In this document: positions 26,791-37,362 of the stretch, piece by piece
How positions within the stretch are numbered: position 1 is the first letter of the stretch
Layout: every line of letters begins with the position of its first letter
Source: Beijerinckiaceae bacterium
GTDB lineage: Bacteria; Pseudomonadota; Alphaproteobacteria; Rhizobiales; Beijerinckiaceae
Assembly: GCA_021324915.1 (NCBI GenBank)
Contig: JAJPIC010000027.1
Location: forward strand, 186,001 to 250,000
DNA length: 64,000 nt
Direction: 5' to 3'
Notes under the pieces: generated by a model
The model's database searches: none
What the model saw: the letters and a program-made list of their open reading frames with translations, nothing else
Told to the model about the DNA's origin: nothing
Translations under genes and position numbers: made by a program

Positions 26791-29040
26791 TTGCAGCCAA
26801 GCAGCGATACTTCTGTCGAGAACGCGAGCGCCGATCCGGCGCTCACCGGCGAGACCTCGCCCGCGGCCTCGATACCGATCATGAACGAGCTCGGCAGCCT
26901 CGCCGAGCGGCCGGCGGAGCTTGCTCATTCGCCCGAGCGTTTCATCAATCGCGAGCTCTCCTGGCTCGAATTCAATCGCCGGGTTCTGCAGGAAGCCTCG
27001 AATCGCAACCATCCGCTGCTCGAGCAATTGCGGTTTCTTTCGATCTCCGCCAACAACCTCGACGAATTCTTCATGGTGCGCGTTGCGGGATTGCGCGGCC
27101 AAGTGCGCGCCGGCGTTTCTTCCGCCTCCGAAGACGGGCTCACGCCGGCCGACCAATTGATCAAGATCCGCGAACGCGCCGGGCTTCTCGCCGCCGAACA
27201 GCAACGGCGCTGGCGCGAATTGCGCAAAGAATTGCGCGTTGCCGGCGTCACGCTCGTCGACCCGCAGGAACTCGAGCCGGCCGACGTCGCCTGGCTCGAA
27301 CATTATTTTCTGCTGCACGTCTTTCCGGTTCTGACCCCGCTTGCCATCGATCCGGCGCATCCATTTCCCTTCATTCCCAATCTCGGATTCACGATGGCGC
27401 TCGAGCTCGTGCAGCCGCGCGACAATAAATATCTCAAGGCGCTCGTGAGGCTGCCGGCCAAGATCGGCCGCTTCGTGCGCATGCAGGATGGACCGGGCGG
27501 CCAGCGCTTCATCGCGCTCGAAAGCCTCGTCGGCATGTTCACCCAAGCGCTCTTCCCAGGCTATCTGGTGCGCGGCTCAGGCGTCTTTCGCGTCATTCGC
27601 GATAGCGATATCGAGGTCGAAGAAGAGGCGGAAGATCTCGTGCTTCTCTTCGAGAGTGCGCTCAAGCGCCGCCGGCGCGGCTCGGTTATCAGGCTCGAAG
27701 TCGACAGCGATATGCCCGAGCAATTGCGCAATTTCGTTGCCGAAGAGCTCGACGTCATACCGGATGAAATTTTCGTGCTCGACGGCATGCTCGCTCAGAA
27801 CGAGCTTTCGGAACTCGTCGGCATCGACCGGCCGGACCTGAAGTTCAAGCCCTATAATCCGCGCTTTCCCGAGCGGGTCCGGGAGAATGGCGGCGATTGT
27901 TTCCTCGCGATCAAGCAGAAGGATCTCGTCGTCCATCACCCTTACGAATCCTTCGATGTGGTCGTGCAATTCCTCAATCAGGCGGCGGCCGATCCCAATG
28001 TCGTGGCGATCAAGCAGACGCTTTATCGCACTTCGAACGACAGTCCGATCGTGCGCGCGCTCATCGAAGCGGCCGAGGCCGGCAAATCCGTTACCGCGCT
28101 CGTCGAACTCAAGGCGCGCTTCGATGAGGAAGCCAATATCCGCTGGGCGCGCGATCTCGAACGCGCGGGTGCGCAAGTGGTCTTCGGCTTCATCGCGCTG
28201 AAGACCCATGCCAAACTCTCGATGGTCGTGCGCCGCGAGCAAGGCTCGCTCGTCACTTATTGTCACGTCGGTACCGGCAATTATCATCCGGTGACGGCGC
28301 GGATCTATACCGACATTTCCTTCTTTACCGCCGATCCGGCGATCGGGCGCGACGTCTCGCGCATCTTCAATTACATCACCGGCTACGCGGAGCCCGCCGG
28401 CCTCGAGCGGATGGCGATCTCGCCCATCAATCTCAAGACGCGGCTGCTCGAGCATATCGCGCAGGAAATCGAGTTCGCCAAGGCTGGCAAGCCGGCGGCG
28501 TTCTGGGGCAAGTGCAATGCGCTCGTCGATTCGGAAGTGATCGACGCGCTCTACGGCGCAAGCCAAGCCGGCGTCAAAATCAACTTGATCGTGCGCGGCA
28601 TCTGTTGCCTGAGGCCGGGCGTTCCCGGGCTTTCCGACAATATCCGCGTGAAGTCGATCGTCGGCCGCTTCCTCGAACATGCGCGCGTCTATGCCTTCGG
28701 CGGCGGCTATGGTTTGCCCCATCCCAAGGCACATGTTTATATTTCTTCGGCCGATTTGATGCCGCGCAATCTCGACCGGCGCGTCGAGGCGCTTCTGCCC
28801 ATCACGAACCCGACTTGCCACGAACAAGTGCTCGACCAGATCATGGTGGCCAATCTGCTCGACAATCAGCAGAGCTATCGGGTACTGCCGGACGGTTCGA
28901 GCACGAGAATCAACGCCGCGGGGGAGGAGCCCTTCAACGCCCATTCCTATTTCATGACCAATCCGAGCCTCTCCGGGCGCGGCAAATCCTTACGCGAATC
29001 AAGTCCAAAAACGCTGCTGAAAAGGTTGGTTGATCTGTGA
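26791..29040 (+). CDS. ppk: Polyphosphate kinase 1
   Basis: Makes polyphosphate from ATP. About 749 residues. I chose TTG at 26791 because a perfect GGAGG stands five bases upstream and the stretch before it looks non-coding; an upstream start at 26734 is less likely. PPK1 domains in order: N-terminal ([16 protein letters not shown]), head, and two PLD-like catalytic domains with the phosphorylated His region ([15 protein letters not shown] and [11 protein letters not shown]) and [14 protein letters not shown]. Its stop overlaps the GTG start of ppx. Confidence 0.96.
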   Translation: MQPSSDTSVENASADPALTGETSPAASIPIMNELGSLAERPAELAHSPERFINRELSWLEFNRRVLQEASNRNHPLLEQLRFLSISANNLDEFFMVRVAGLRGQVRAGVSSASEDGLTPADQLIKIRERAGLLAAEQQRRWRELRKELRVAGVTLVDPQELEPADVAWLEHYFLLHVFPVLTPLAIDPAHPFPFIPNLGFTMALELVQPRDNKYLKALVRLPAKIGRFVRMQDGPGGQRFIALESLVGMFTQALFPGYLVRGSGVFRVIRDSDIEVEEEAEDLVLLFESALKRRRRGSVIRLEVDSDMPEQLRNFVAEELDVIPDEIFVLDGMLAQNELSELVGIDRPDLKFKPYNPRFPERVRENGGDCFLAIKQKDLVVHHPYESFDVVVQFLNQAAADPNVVAIKQTLYRTSNDSPIVRALIEAAEAGKSVTALVELKARFDEEANIRWARDLERAGAQVVFGFIALKTHAKLSMVVRREQGSLVTYCHVGTGNYHPVTARIYTDISFFTADPAIGRDVSRIFNYITGYAEPAGLERMAISPINLKTRLLEHIAQEIEFAKAGKPAAFWGKCNALVDSEVIDALYGASQAGVKINLIVRGICCLRPGVPGLSDNIRVKSIVGRFLEHARVYAFGGGYGLPHPKAHVYISSADLMPRNLDRRVEALLPITNPTCHEQVLDQIMVANLLDNQQSYRVLPDGSSTRINAAGEEPFNAHSYFMTNPSLSGRGKSLRESSPKTLLKRLVDL

Positions 29041-30566
29041 ACCTCACGCTTCCGAAGCTTTTCACCAATGTCCTTCCGGAGCCGCAAGCCAAGGCTCCGG
29101 TTGCGGTGGTCGATATCGGCTCGAACTCGGTTCGGCTCGTCGTCTACGATGCGCTGAGCCGCGCGCCGACGCCGATCTTCAACGAGAAAGCGCTCTGCGC
29201 CCTCGGCCACGGCGTCGCCAAGACCGGGCAGCTCTCGCCTATCGGCGCCGAGAAGGCGCTCGCCGCCCTGCGCCGGTTTCGGACGCTGATCTCGATCATG
29301 GGTGTCGAAGACATCTATGCGATGGCAACCGCCGCGGCGCGCGATGCGTCGAACGGTCCGGCCTTCATCGCCGATGCATCCGCGGCGATCGGCGCGCCCG
29401 TCGATCTTCTCTCGGGTCGGCGCGAGGCCGAATTGTCGGCGCTGGGCGTCATTTCCGGGTTTCATGCGCCGGATGGAATCGTCGCCGATCTCGGCGGCGG
29501 TTCGCTTGAACTCATCGACATCAAGGACACGCGGGTCGGCAAAGGCATCAGCCTGCCGCTCGGGGGTCTTTCGCTGATGGATGCGTCCGATCATTCTTTG
29601 CGCACGGCCGTCAAGATCGCTCGCGACGCTTTGGCCGACGTCAGGATGCTCACGCAGATGCGCGGGCGCACGCTTTATGCCGTCGGCGGCACCTGGCGGG
29701 CGCTGGCCAAGCTGCATATGCGCCAGCGCAATTACTTCCTGAGCGTGATGCACGGCTATGTCATTCCGGCGCGCGAAGCCGCCGATTTCGCCGGCCTCGT
29801 CGAGCGCGTCAATGCCGAGGCGCTCGTCGCAGTCGAGGCGGTCGCGCCGGCCCGCCGGCCGCTCCTTGCCTATGGCGCCATCGTTCTCGACGAGATCATC
29901 CGCAAGGCACAGCCGAAAGAGGTCACGATTTCGGCGGCGGGTCTGCGCGAAGGCCTGCTTTACGAACGTCTCAGCCCGCCCGAGCGGCGAGAAGATCCCT
30001 TGCTCGTGGCGGCGCGTGCGCTCAACGACATCAACGCGCGCTCGCCGCGCCATGCGGATGATTTGTGCGACTGGACGGATCAATTCATGCAATCGGCGCG
30101 GTTCGAGGAAAGCGCCGAGGAGAGGCGGCTGCGCCACGCGGCCTGCCTGCTCGCCGACGTGAATTGGCGCGCGCATCCCGATTATCGCAGCGAGCAGAGC
30201 CTCAATATTGTCGCGAATGCCGCCTTCACCGGGATCGATCATCCTGGCCGATGCTTCATTGCGCTCGCCATGGCGTATCGCTATCTGGGCATCGACGCCG
30301 ACGTCAATCCGCAGATCCGCGCGCTCGTTTCGCCGCGCTTGCTCGATCGCGCGCGCTTGCTCGCCGCGGCGACGCGCGTGGCCTATGTCATCTCGGCCGG
30401 AATGGCCGATGTCCTGCCGCGCGTGCCGATGAGCTGCACGAAGGCGAAATTGACCTTGACCTTGCCGCGGGATCTCGCCGCGCTCGCCAGCGACAGGCTC
30501 AGCAATCGCTTGAAGCAGCTTGGCCGCCTCATCGGGCGCGAAACAATCCTGGCAATCGGCGACTGA
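29037..30566 (+). CDS. ppx: Exopolyphosphatase (Ppx/GppA family)
   Basis: Hydrolyses terminal phosphate from polyphosphate (or pppGpp). 509 residues with the actin-like ATPase motifs [17 protein letters not shown] and [16 protein letters not shown], and a C-terminal HD-like helical domain ([22 protein letters not shown]). Start is GTG at 29037, overlapping the ppk stop by four bases (GTGA). Opposing synthesis and degradation enzymes are translated from one mRNA. Confidence 0.95.
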   Translation: MNLTLPKLFTNVLPEPQAKAPVAVVDIGSNSVRLVVYDALSRAPTPIFNEKALCALGHGVAKTGQLSPIGAEKALAALRRFRTLISIMGVEDIYAMATAAARDASNGPAFIADASAAIGAPVDLLSGRREAELSALGVISGFHAPDGIVADLGGGSLELIDIKDTRVGKGISLPLGGLSLMDASDHSLRTAVKIARDALADVRMLTQMRGRTLYAVGGTWRALAKLHMRQRNYFLSVMHGYVIPAREAADFAGLVERVNAEALVAVEAVAPARRPLLAYGAIVLDEIIRKAQPKEVTISAAGLREGLLYERLSPPERREDPLLVAARALNDINARSPRHADDLCDWTDQFMQSARFEESAEERRLRHAACLLADVNWRAHPDYRSEQSLNIVANAAFTGIDHPGRCFIALAMAYRYLGIDADVNPQIRALVSPRLLDRARLLAAATRVAYVISAGMADVLPRVPMSCTKAKLTLTLPRDLAALASDRLSNRLKQLGRLIGRETILAIGD

Positions 30567-30576
30567 GCGGCATCTT

Positions 30577-30615
30577 GCGAGCCTTAACCTCGAGGAACTT
30601 AAGGTTCGCTTTTTT
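30577..30615 (+). terminator. Rho-independent terminator of ppk-ppx
   Basis: GCGAGCCTTAA (30577-30587) pairs with TTAAGGTTCGC (30599-30609; one G-U) and is followed by six T. It overlaps the 3' end of the convergent VOC gene. Confidence 0.8.
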
Positions 30616-31003
30616 CCGGCTGCGTCACTTCCGCAAAGTGCCAGAGAACCCCGGATGGATCGAACACATAGGCCACTGTAAGGCCCCATGGCTCGATTTT
30701 GGGCGCCGCGGGAGGCGAAACGCCGAACCGACCGGCGAGATCCAGCGAAGAGATGTGCCGCCACCATCTGGCAACATCGCCGACGAGCACATGCATCATT
30801 GTGTTTTCGGCCCATTCCTTGACGTAGTAGCCCTGGAGCAGAAAAGCATGCGTTCCGAGGCTTAACTCGGCGAGGGTGCCCCCGAGCGGATAGGCTTCGA
30901 AGCCTATCGCCTGATAAAAAGCGAGACTTGTCTTATAGTCCTTTGCGGGAAGAAAAGGCCGGAACGCACGAATTTCAGGAATGAGATGTGTGATTGAGCT
31001 CAT
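30599..31003 (-). CDS. VOC superfamily (glyoxalase/bleomycin-resistance-like) protein
   Basis: 134 residues from the ATG at 31003 (GCGAGG eight bases upstream); an ATG at 31027 is the alternative. One VOC module pattern: RPFLPAKDYKTSLAFYQAIGFE, a middle HAFLLQGYYVKEWAENTMMHVLV and the final VAYVFDPSGVLWHFAE with a metal-type Glu. Substrate unknown; it may be a sequestration protein or an enzyme. Confidence 0.85.
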   Translation of the reverse strand: MSSITHLIPEIRAFRPFLPAKDYKTSLAFYQAIGFEAYPLGGTLAELSLGTHAFLLQGYYVKEWAENTMMHVLVGDVARWWRHISSLDLAGRFGVSPPAAPKIEPWGLTVAYVFDPSGVLWHFAEVTQPEKSEP

Positions 31004-31080
31004 GGGCGCACCCTCGCTGGCACTCATTCATTGCCCGGCCTCGCTTACGCGAGCTTAATGACGATCTTCGGGAGAAGCCC

Positions 31081-31416
31081 ATGTATATCGCCATGAATCG
31101 ATTCAAGGTCCTCAAGGATCAGGCGCAGGCGTTCGAAGAGGTCTGGAAGAATCGCGTCTCGCGGCTTGAGGAAATGTCTGGTTTCGTCGTGTTCCATCTC
31201 TTGCGCGGGCCGGAATACGAGGATCACATCCTCTATGTTTCGCACACGATTTGGGCCAGCGAGGAGGCTTTCCTCGCCTGGACGAGGTCCGAGCAGTTCC
31301 GCGCCGCGCATGCGCAGGCGGGAGACGAAAAACCCAAGACTCTCGGCCACCCGCAATTCGAGGGCTTCAACGTCGTGCAGACGATCAGGAATCCGCAGCG
31401 CCACGCGGCGGAATAG
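31081..31416 (+). CDS. Antibiotic biosynthesis monooxygenase (ABM/HmoA-like) domain protein
   Basis: 111 residues from the ATG at 31081 after GGGAGAAG. Pattern MYIAMNRFKVLKDQAQAFEE, then WKNRVSRLEEMSGFVVFHLL, HTIWASEEAFLAWTRSEQF and HPQFEGFNVVQ matches the small dimeric ferredoxin-like ABM fold related to HmoA/IsdG-type haem-degrading proteins. Whether it binds haem cannot be told from sequence. Confidence 0.85.
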   Translation: MYIAMNRFKVLKDQAQAFEEVWKNRVSRLEEMSGFVVFHLLRGPEYEDHILYVSHTIWASEEAFLAWTRSEQFRAAHAQAGDEKPKTLGHPQFEGFNVVQTIRNPQRHAAE

Positions 31417-31447
31417 GCGAAGCGAGGGTCGTTCGGAGCGCACTAGA

Positions 31448-32620
31448 CTAGCGCTGCGTATCTTCCGCCATCTCGCGCCATTCGAGCGCGATCACTTTTC
31501 CGCGCTCCATGGTCAGCGCCAGTTTTCCATGTTTCAGCTCGAGCGCCCGCGCGCCGAAGATCTCGCGCCGCCAGCCCGAGAGGGCAGGGACGTCGGCACG
31601 ATCGTCGAGCGCAATGGCTTCGAGATCCTCGACCGTGGCGATCATTTTCGAGGCGACGCCATGAACTTCGCTGACTTGACGCAGCAGGACTTTGAGCAGT
31701 TCGACACTGGCGCCGCCGGCGCCTGACCGGCGCTCCCGTTCGATCTTGGGGAGAGTCTTGGGATCGCGCGCGAGACCTCTGTGGATTGCCGCGAGGATCT
31801 CCATGCCGGCGCGCGAGCGTTCCATGCCGCGCGGAAAGGCGCGCAGATTGCCCAATTCCTCCAGCGTCCGGGGCGCCGCTTGGACAATCTCCATCAAAGT
31901 GTCGTCTTTCAGCACGCGGCCGCGCGGAATATCGCGGCTCTGCGCCTCGGTCTCGCGCCAAGCCGCAAGCTCGATCAGGACGGCAAGATCGCGCGGCCTG
32001 CGCACCCGGTTGCGGAACCGCTCCCAGGCATGCTCCGGATTTTGCTCATAGGTCGCAGAGGAGGTGAGGAGAGCCATCTCGTCGTCGAGCCAGGCGAGCC
32101 GCCCGGTGGCCTCGAGCTTCTCGCGCAGATAATGGTAGATGTCGCGCAGATAGGTCACGTCGGCGATCGCATATTGGACCTGCGCCTCCGAGAGCGGACG
32201 GCGCGACCAGTCGGTGAAGCGCGAGGATTTGTCGAGCGTCACTTTGTCGATCGACTGCACCAGTTCGCCGTAGGAAATCTGGTCGCCGAAGCCGCAGACC
32301 ATCGCGGCGACCTGCGTGTCGAACAGCGGCGCCGGCACCAGCCTGGCAAGATTCCATATAATTTCAATATCTTGTCGCGCGGCATGGAAGACCTTGGTGA
32401 GCTTCGGGTCGGCCATCAGGTCGAAAAAAGGGGCGAGATCGAGCCCTTCCGCCAATGCGTCGACTGCGATCGCCTCCTCGGGCGAGGCGATCTGGACAAC
32501 GCAGAGTTTGGGCCAGAAGGTTGTTTCCCTTAAGAATTCCGTGTCGACCGTGATGAAATTATGCTGGGACAGGCGGCGACAGGCCTCCGCCAAGGCGCGA
32601 CTCGTCGTAATCAAGCTCAT
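31448..32620 (-). CDS. rnd: Ribonuclease D
   Basis: A 3'-5' exoribonuclease for tRNA and stable RNA maturation. 390 residues with DEDD exonuclease motifs: [14 protein letters not shown] (DxE), [13 protein letters not shown] (D) and [16 protein letters not shown] (YxxxD), then an HRDC domain (about 210-285). The neighbouring order ppk-ppx-rnd-aspS is typical of Rhizobiales. Confidence 0.95.
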   Translation of the reverse strand: MSLITTSRALAEACRRLSQHNFITVDTEFLRETTFWPKLCVVQIASPEEAIAVDALAEGLDLAPFFDLMADPKLTKVFHAARQDIEIIWNLARLVPAPLFDTQVAAMVCGFGDQISYGELVQSIDKVTLDKSSRFTDWSRRPLSEAQVQYAIADVTYLRDIYHYLREKLEATGRLAWLDDEMALLTSSATYEQNPEHAWERFRNRVRRPRDLAVLIELAAWRETEAQSRDIPRGRVLKDDTLMEIVQAAPRTLEELGNLRAFPRGMERSRAGMEILAAIHRGLARDPKTLPKIERERRSGAGGASVELLKVLLRQVSEVHGVASKMIATVEDLEAIALDDRADVPALSGWRREIFGARALELKHGKLALTMERGKVIALEWREMAEDTQR

Positions 32621-32730
32621 GCGTGGTAGATAAAGGAAGGACCGTCCCGCTGCCAGGAGGGACTCCCTATCGATCCTTTGAATTCTCGTATAAGGAAGGC
32701 GCCTCCTTCTTCAATCACGCGAACGGATCC

Positions 32731-33300
32731 ATGTCTCACCGCCAGTTCTGTGCCCTTTTCCTTGTTCTCGCCGGTCTTTCATTGCCGGCTGCTGCGCAGG
32801 AGACAAAACAGCCCGCAGCGCCTGCAAAGCCGGCGAAACCGGCAGCCAAATCGGACAAACAGGCCATGACCTCGACCGTCTTCGGCGATTGGACCTTGCG
32901 CTGTCAGGCCGCCAACGGCACGCAGCCGCGGCTGTGCGAGGTGAGCCAAGTCATTGAGGAGAAGGAACATTCGCAGCCGATCGCGAAAATCTCGGTCGGC
33001 CGCCCTTCAGGCAAGGAGATGCATGTCGCGGTCATACTGCCGAACAACGTCTCCTTTCCGAGCTCGGTCCACATCCGGACGAGCGACAAAGACAAGTGGG
33101 GCTTCGAGCTCGCCTGGCAGCGCTGCATTCCGGGCGCCTGTTTCGCCGACGCCGTTCTCCCCGATGCCACGGTCACCTTGTGGCACGGGCTCGATACGAC
33201 CGGCACGATCGTCTTTCAGGATGCCGGCGGCGATCAAGTTTCTCTGCCCATGACATTCCACGGCTTCGGCCAGGCGCTCGACGCTTTGAACAAGTCCTGA
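32731..33300 (+). CDS. Invasion-associated locus B (IalB) family periplasmic protein
   Basis: 189 residues from the ATG at 32731. Signal peptide (to about 23, ...LSLPAAAQ), an Ala/Pro/Lys-rich linker, then the IalB core: [21 protein letters not shown] with paired cysteines, a middle strand region and [14 protein letters not shown] with a second Cys pair. Widespread in Rhizobiales; the role outside pathogens is not known. It may share a promoter with aspS 29 bases downstream. Confidence 0.88.
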   Translation: MSHRQFCALFLVLAGLSLPAAAQETKQPAAPAKPAKPAAKSDKQAMTSTVFGDWTLRCQAANGTQPRLCEVSQVIEEKEHSQPIAKISVGRPSGKEMHVAVILPNNVSFPSSVHIRTSDKDKWGFELAWQRCIPGACFADAVLPDATVTLWHGLDTTGTIVFQDAGGDQVSLPMTFHGFGQALDALNKS

Positions 33301-33329
33301 GCGCCAGCACTGCAGCGGCCTCAATAACA

Positions 33330-35135
33330 ATGACACATCGCTACCGTAGCCATACTTGCGGCGATCTGCGCGAGGCGGACGCCGGCGCCGAGGTCAGATT
33401 ATCGGGCTGGTGCCACCGGATCCGCGATCATGGCGGCGTGCTCTTCGTCGATCTGCGCGACCATTACGGCATCACCCAATGCGTGGTCGATCCGGATTCG
33501 CCGGCCTTCGCCGCTGCCGAGAAACTGCGCTCCGAATGGGTCGTGAAATTCGACGGCACGGTGCGCCAGCGCCCGGCGGGAACCGAGAATCCCGAAATGC
33601 CGACCGGCTTCATCGAAGTCTATGTTCGCGCCATCGAAGTCCTCGGGCCTGCCGCCGAACTGCCGCTGCCCGTTTTCGGCGAGCACCAATATCCCGAGGA
33701 CATGCGGCTCAAATATCGCTTCCTCGATCTGCGCCGCGAGAAGCTCCATCGCAACATCATGCTGCGCGGTCAGGTCATCGATAGCTTGCGGGCGCGGATG
33801 AAGGCGCAAGGCTTTTTCGAATTCCAGACGCCGATCCTGACCGCCTCGAGCCCGGAAGGGGCGCGCGACTTCCTCGTCCCCTCACGGCTGCATCCGGGCG
33901 AGTTCTATGCGCTGCCGCAGGCGCCGCAGCAGTTCAAACAGCTCATTATGGCCGCGGGCTTCGACCGCTATTTCCAGATCGCGCCCTGTTTCCGCGACGA
34001 GGATGCGCGCGCCGACCGCAGCCCCGGCGAGTTCTATCAGCTCGACCTCGAAATGAGCTTCGTGACCCAAGAGGACGTGTTTGCCGCAATCGAGCCGGTG
34101 CTGCGCGGCGTCTTCGAGGAATTCGGCGGCGGCAAGCCGGTGACGCAGAAATTTCCGCTGATCCCCTATGCCGAGGCCCAGTTGAAATATGGGTCCGACA
34201 AACCGGATTTGCGCAATCCGCTCGTCATTGCCGATGTGACGGCGGACTTCGCCCGCGACGACGTGAGTTTCAACGCCTTCAAGAACGTCATCAAGGTGGG
34301 CGGAGTCGTGCGCGCCATTCCGGCGCCGGGCGCTGCTTCGCAGCCGCGCTCATTCTTCGACAAGCTCAATGATTGGGCCCGCGGGGAGGGAGCGCCGGGG
34401 CTCGGCTATATCGTCTTCGAGGAGGGCGGCGGCAAAGGCCCGATCGCCAAATTTCTGCCGGCCGATGTTCAGCAGGCGATCGCCGCAAAGGCCGGGGTCG
34501 GTCCCGGCGATGCCGTCTTCTTCACCTGCGATCAGGAAGCCAAGGCGGCGAAGCTCGCGGGGCTCGCTCGTCTCAAGATCGGGGCCGAGCTCGGCCTCAC
34601 GCGCCAGGATGTGTTCGAATTCTGTTGGATCGTCGATTTCCCGATGTATGAATGGAATGAGGAAGAGGGCAGAATCGATTTCTCGCACAATCCTTTTTCG
34701 ATGCCGAACTATGATCACGATGCCTTCATGGCGCTGGATCCGGCCGACAGGGAGAAGATCCTCGCGATCAAGGCCTTTCAATATGACGTCGTCTGCAATG
34801 GCGTCGAACTTTCCTCGGGTGCGATCCGCAATCATCGCCCCGACGTGATGAAAAAGGCCTTTGCGATCGCCGGCTATGGCGAGGAGACTCTCGAGGAGAG
34901 GTTCGGCGGCCTCTATCGCGCCTTTCAATATGGCGCGCCGCCGCACGGCGGAATTGCGCCAGGGGTCGATCGCATCGTCATGCTGCTCGCCGGCGAGGAG
35001 AACTTGCGCGAGGTCGTGCTCTTCCCGATGAACCAGAAGGCGCAGGACCTGCTGATGGGAGCGCCCTCGCCGGTCAGTGCCAAACAATTGCGTGAACTTC
35101 ACATTAGGCTCAATCTGCCTGAACCAAAGGCTTAA
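33330..35135 (+). CDS. aspS: Aspartyl-tRNA synthetase (bacterial type)
   Basis: 601 residues from the ATG at 33330 ([14 protein letters not shown] is the canonical N-terminus). OB-fold anticodon domain (1-110), class II motif 2 with [22 protein letters not shown], a GAD insertion domain (about 290-420), and motif 3 with [14 protein letters not shown]. Alphaproteobacterial enzymes of this class can be non-discriminating where gatCAB is present. Confidence 0.97.
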   Translation: MTHRYRSHTCGDLREADAGAEVRLSGWCHRIRDHGGVLFVDLRDHYGITQCVVDPDSPAFAAAEKLRSEWVVKFDGTVRQRPAGTENPEMPTGFIEVYVRAIEVLGPAAELPLPVFGEHQYPEDMRLKYRFLDLRREKLHRNIMLRGQVIDSLRARMKAQGFFEFQTPILTASSPEGARDFLVPSRLHPGEFYALPQAPQQFKQLIMAAGFDRYFQIAPCFRDEDARADRSPGEFYQLDLEMSFVTQEDVFAAIEPVLRGVFEEFGGGKPVTQKFPLIPYAEAQLKYGSDKPDLRNPLVIADVTADFARDDVSFNAFKNVIKVGGVVRAIPAPGAASQPRSFFDKLNDWARGEGAPGLGYIVFEEGGGKGPIAKFLPADVQQAIAAKAGVGPGDAVFFTCDQEAKAAKLAGLARLKIGAELGLTRQDVFEFCWIVDFPMYEWNEEEGRIDFSHNPFSMPNYDHDAFMALDPADREKILAIKAFQYDVVCNGVELSSGAIRNHRPDVMKKAFAIAGYGEETLEERFGGLYRAFQYGAPPHGGIAPGVDRIVMLLAGEENLREVVLFPMNQKAQDLLMGAPSPVSAKQLRELHIRLNLPEPKA

Positions 35136-35143
35136 GGCCGCGC

Positions 35144-36349
35144 ATGAAAGAGGATGTTTCGCAGCGCGCTCGATCCTCAGGCCGCAAGAGCCAGTTGAGG
35201 CGCGCGGCGAAAATTCTTGTGCCGCTGGCGATCATCAGTGCAATCCTCTTCCTCTACGAGGCGCCCTACAGCAATTGGGGCGGCGCCGAATATTTCCTGC
35301 TCGCAGCGGCGCTCGCCATTTATCTCGCCGTCATTTTCGTGGGCCGTCTGCGCGATGTCAGCATCGTTGCCGCGACGATCTTGATCGGGCTTGCCGGGAT
35401 AGAAGCCTATTCGGTACTCACCCAGGCACGGCCGGTCGAGACGCGCGCCGAGGGCTATTCGGTCTCGAGGCCGGTTCTCGGCTGGGGCCCGCAGCACCCG
35501 GGCGCCTTCCGCAATGTGAAATATGCGGCCCGCACGCACAGCGTAATCTACGACGCGACCTATACGATCGATGCGCATCTCAATCGCAAAGTGATTTCGG
35601 CCGAGAGCGGGCCGGCGGTCGCCTTCTTCGGCGATTCCTTCACGTTCGGCACTGGCCTGCAGGATTCGGAAACATTGCCGCAGATCTTTGCTGATCTCTA
35701 TCAGCGCAAGATAGGCGTGCTCGATTTCGGCTTTCCCGGTTATGGCCCGCAGCAATTCCTGCGTGCGCTCGAGACCGGCATCTACGATTCGCTGCTGCGC
35801 GGACGCGCGCGCCTGTTCGTTTACGAGACGGCTGCGTTTCACGCCGGGCGCACGTCTTGTCAGGCAGGCTTCATGTTGCGCGCGCCGCGCTACGAGCTGG
35901 TTGGCGGCCGCCCGATTTATCGCGGGGCCTGCTACCAGCATTGGACGGCACCGATCCAGCTCTTCGCCAATACGTCTCTCTATCGAATGTTCATCGAACC
36001 GGTCTTCGGCGGCCCCTCTCATGCGGACGTCGATCTTTACGTCGCGGTCCTCGCGCGCGCGGCGCAATTGGCGCGGGAGAAATATGACGCGCCGACGCTG
36101 ATCCTCTATATTCGCGAGGACGAACCCTATCTGCAGCGCTCCGGCTATACCGACGAAGACATTATTCGGTCGATGCGCAAATCTGGCCTCGACGTGCTCG
36201 ACGTGACGCTGCAGGCTGTGAAGTTTCCTGGCAAGGATCTAAAGATCCCGGGCGATGGTCACCCCACGGCCTTTGCCAACCAGGTGCGCGCCGAGATGAC
36301 GAAAGCCCATGTCGAACAGGCGCACCCCGGGCTGCTCTCTTCAAATTGA
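35144..36349 (+). CDS. Membrane-anchored SGNH hydrolase-like protein
   Basis: 401 residues. Three hydrophobic segments at about 25-90 precede an SGNH domain: FFGDSFTFGTGLQD holds the GDS block-I serine, FGFPGYGPQQFL resembles block II/III and IPGDGHPTAFANQ the late Asp-His pair. Proteins with this layout often act on O-acetyl groups of exported polysaccharides, but no exopolysaccharide genes are adjacent. It begins eight bases after aspS and is probably read through from it. Confidence 0.82.
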   Translation: MKEDVSQRARSSGRKSQLRRAAKILVPLAIISAILFLYEAPYSNWGGAEYFLLAAALAIYLAVIFVGRLRDVSIVAATILIGLAGIEAYSVLTQARPVETRAEGYSVSRPVLGWGPQHPGAFRNVKYAARTHSVIYDATYTIDAHLNRKVISAESGPAVAFFGDSFTFGTGLQDSETLPQIFADLYQRKIGVLDFGFPGYGPQQFLRALETGIYDSLLRGRARLFVYETAAFHAGRTSCQAGFMLRAPRYELVGGRPIYRGACYQHWTAPIQLFANTSLYRMFIEPVFGGPSHADVDLYVAVLARAAQLAREKYDAPTLILYIREDEPYLQRSGYTDEDIIRSMRKSGLDVLDVTLQAVKFPGKDLKIPGDGHPTAFANQVRAEMTKAHVEQAHPGLLSSN

Positions 36350-36463
36350 GGCCTCAAATTGGCGCGAGGCTTGCTACCGAGTTCGCGAATCTTATTATTG
36401 TCGTCATTCTGGACGTGAATGATGCGTCGAAGAAAGGACGATGCGCCGAAGTGAGGCAGACCG

Positions 36464-36775
36464 ATGCCCGCACCTGAGCCGGAACAATGGCGATCCATGA
36501 CGAGCGCGCCAAGGGATGGGACGCGCATCATTGTCGTGATCCGGGCGAGCGAGCAGGGATCGTCGGACGTCGATGTCGTGCGCTGGGCGAAGCCGCCGTC
36601 GCATGGCGAATATTGCTGGATGTCGACGGAATCGGACCAAGACTGCGCCATTATCTATGACGACTGGGAAGTGGCGAACTGGATGCCGCTTCCGTCCTGG
36701 TCGCCGCCCTTCCGGACGCCCGGTCTTGCGCGGCGCCTTCCCGACCCACCCGAGGTGGACGGTTCCGGAATCTGA
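36464..36775 (+). CDS. Small hypothetical protein, DUF551-like pattern
   Basis: 103 residues with a GAGG site seven bases upstream. The pattern W-SMTSAPRDGTRIIVVIR followed by WMSTESDQ and WMPLP resembles small phage- and bacterium-borne proteins of the DUF551 type ('W..M..AP.DG..I' and 'HWMPLP' motifs). Function unknown. Confidence 0.65.
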   Translation: MPAPEPEQWRSMTSAPRDGTRIIVVIRASEQGSSDVDVVRWAKPPSHGEYCWMSTESDQDCAIIYDDWEVANWMPLPSWSPPFRTPGLARRLPDPPEVDGSGI

Positions 36776-36944
36776 GCTGGCCGCGGCCGCGTCAAAGGCC
36801 CGCTAGAGAAATTTGCGCGGCCAAGATTCATCTTATAAATCAAGGCGAAGGCTGACGAAGCCTCCGCGGAACCCTATTCGGTGGCGGCCGTTCCTTTCCT
36901 GACGGACCGCAACTTGAGCGGCCGCAAGCTGAAAGGAGGCCAAG

Positions 36945-37205
36945 ATGAAAGCGATCGGCAAATTGGCCATCGCGGCGAGTGCGATCTTCTGGATCACGGC
37001 CGCAGTGGCGCAGGATACCGAGACCAGCACCACCGTCACCCGCGACCGGCCGGCATCCCCGCCCGGCGCCTATGTCGGCGTCCCAGGCGTCGCCGGCGTT
37101 CAGGTCGGCCCGGGTCCGAGCGACCATGGCTGCGAACACCGCAGCAAAACGGTCCATAATGAAGATACGGGCGATACTTATTCGAAGAGCGAAACAAGAT
37201 GCTAA
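36945..37205 (+). CDS. Small secreted hypothetical protein
   Basis: 86 residues with a strong GAAAGGAGG site. Signal peptide MKAIGKLAIAASAIFWITAAVA, then a Pro/Gly/Val-rich mature part (PPGAYVGVPGVAGVQVGPGP) and a Cys pair (HGCEH and the terminal RC). Orphan; followed by a clear terminator. Confidence 0.75.
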   Translation: MKAIGKLAIAASAIFWITAAVAQDTETSTTVTRDRPASPPGAYVGVPGVAGVQVGPGPSDHGCEHRSKTVHNEDTGDTYSKSETRC

Positions 37206-37238
37206 CGGAGTCGCGAACGCGATTCCGAAACTCGTCCG

Positions 37239-37266
37239 GCCCGCAGCCCTGCTGCGGGCTTCTTTT
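37239..37266 (+). terminator. Rho-independent terminator
   Basis: Stem GCCCGCAG / CTGCGGGC with a five-base loop followed by TTCTTTTT, 34 bases after the small secreted protein. It isolates the SLOG-kinase genes from upstream transcription. Confidence 0.9.
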
Positions 37267-37362
37267 TCCGTTTCGCGGCATTGATCCCAACGCCTCGCCG
37301 GCTTCTTGTTCATGACGCGCCTTCATGGCAAGTAGAGCTGCCAAAGCAGCGGCGAGGCATTT

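Noticed and set aside
28947-30815. 622-codon minus-strand frame opposite ppx
   Set aside because: Ppx actin-like motifs are on the + strand and coupled to ppk; the antisense frame has no recognisable features.
36350-36380. Repeated TCAAATTG around GAGGCCTC after the SGNH gene
   Set aside because: A short direct repeat without stem-forming symmetry beyond 8 bases; not convincing as a terminator or attachment site.
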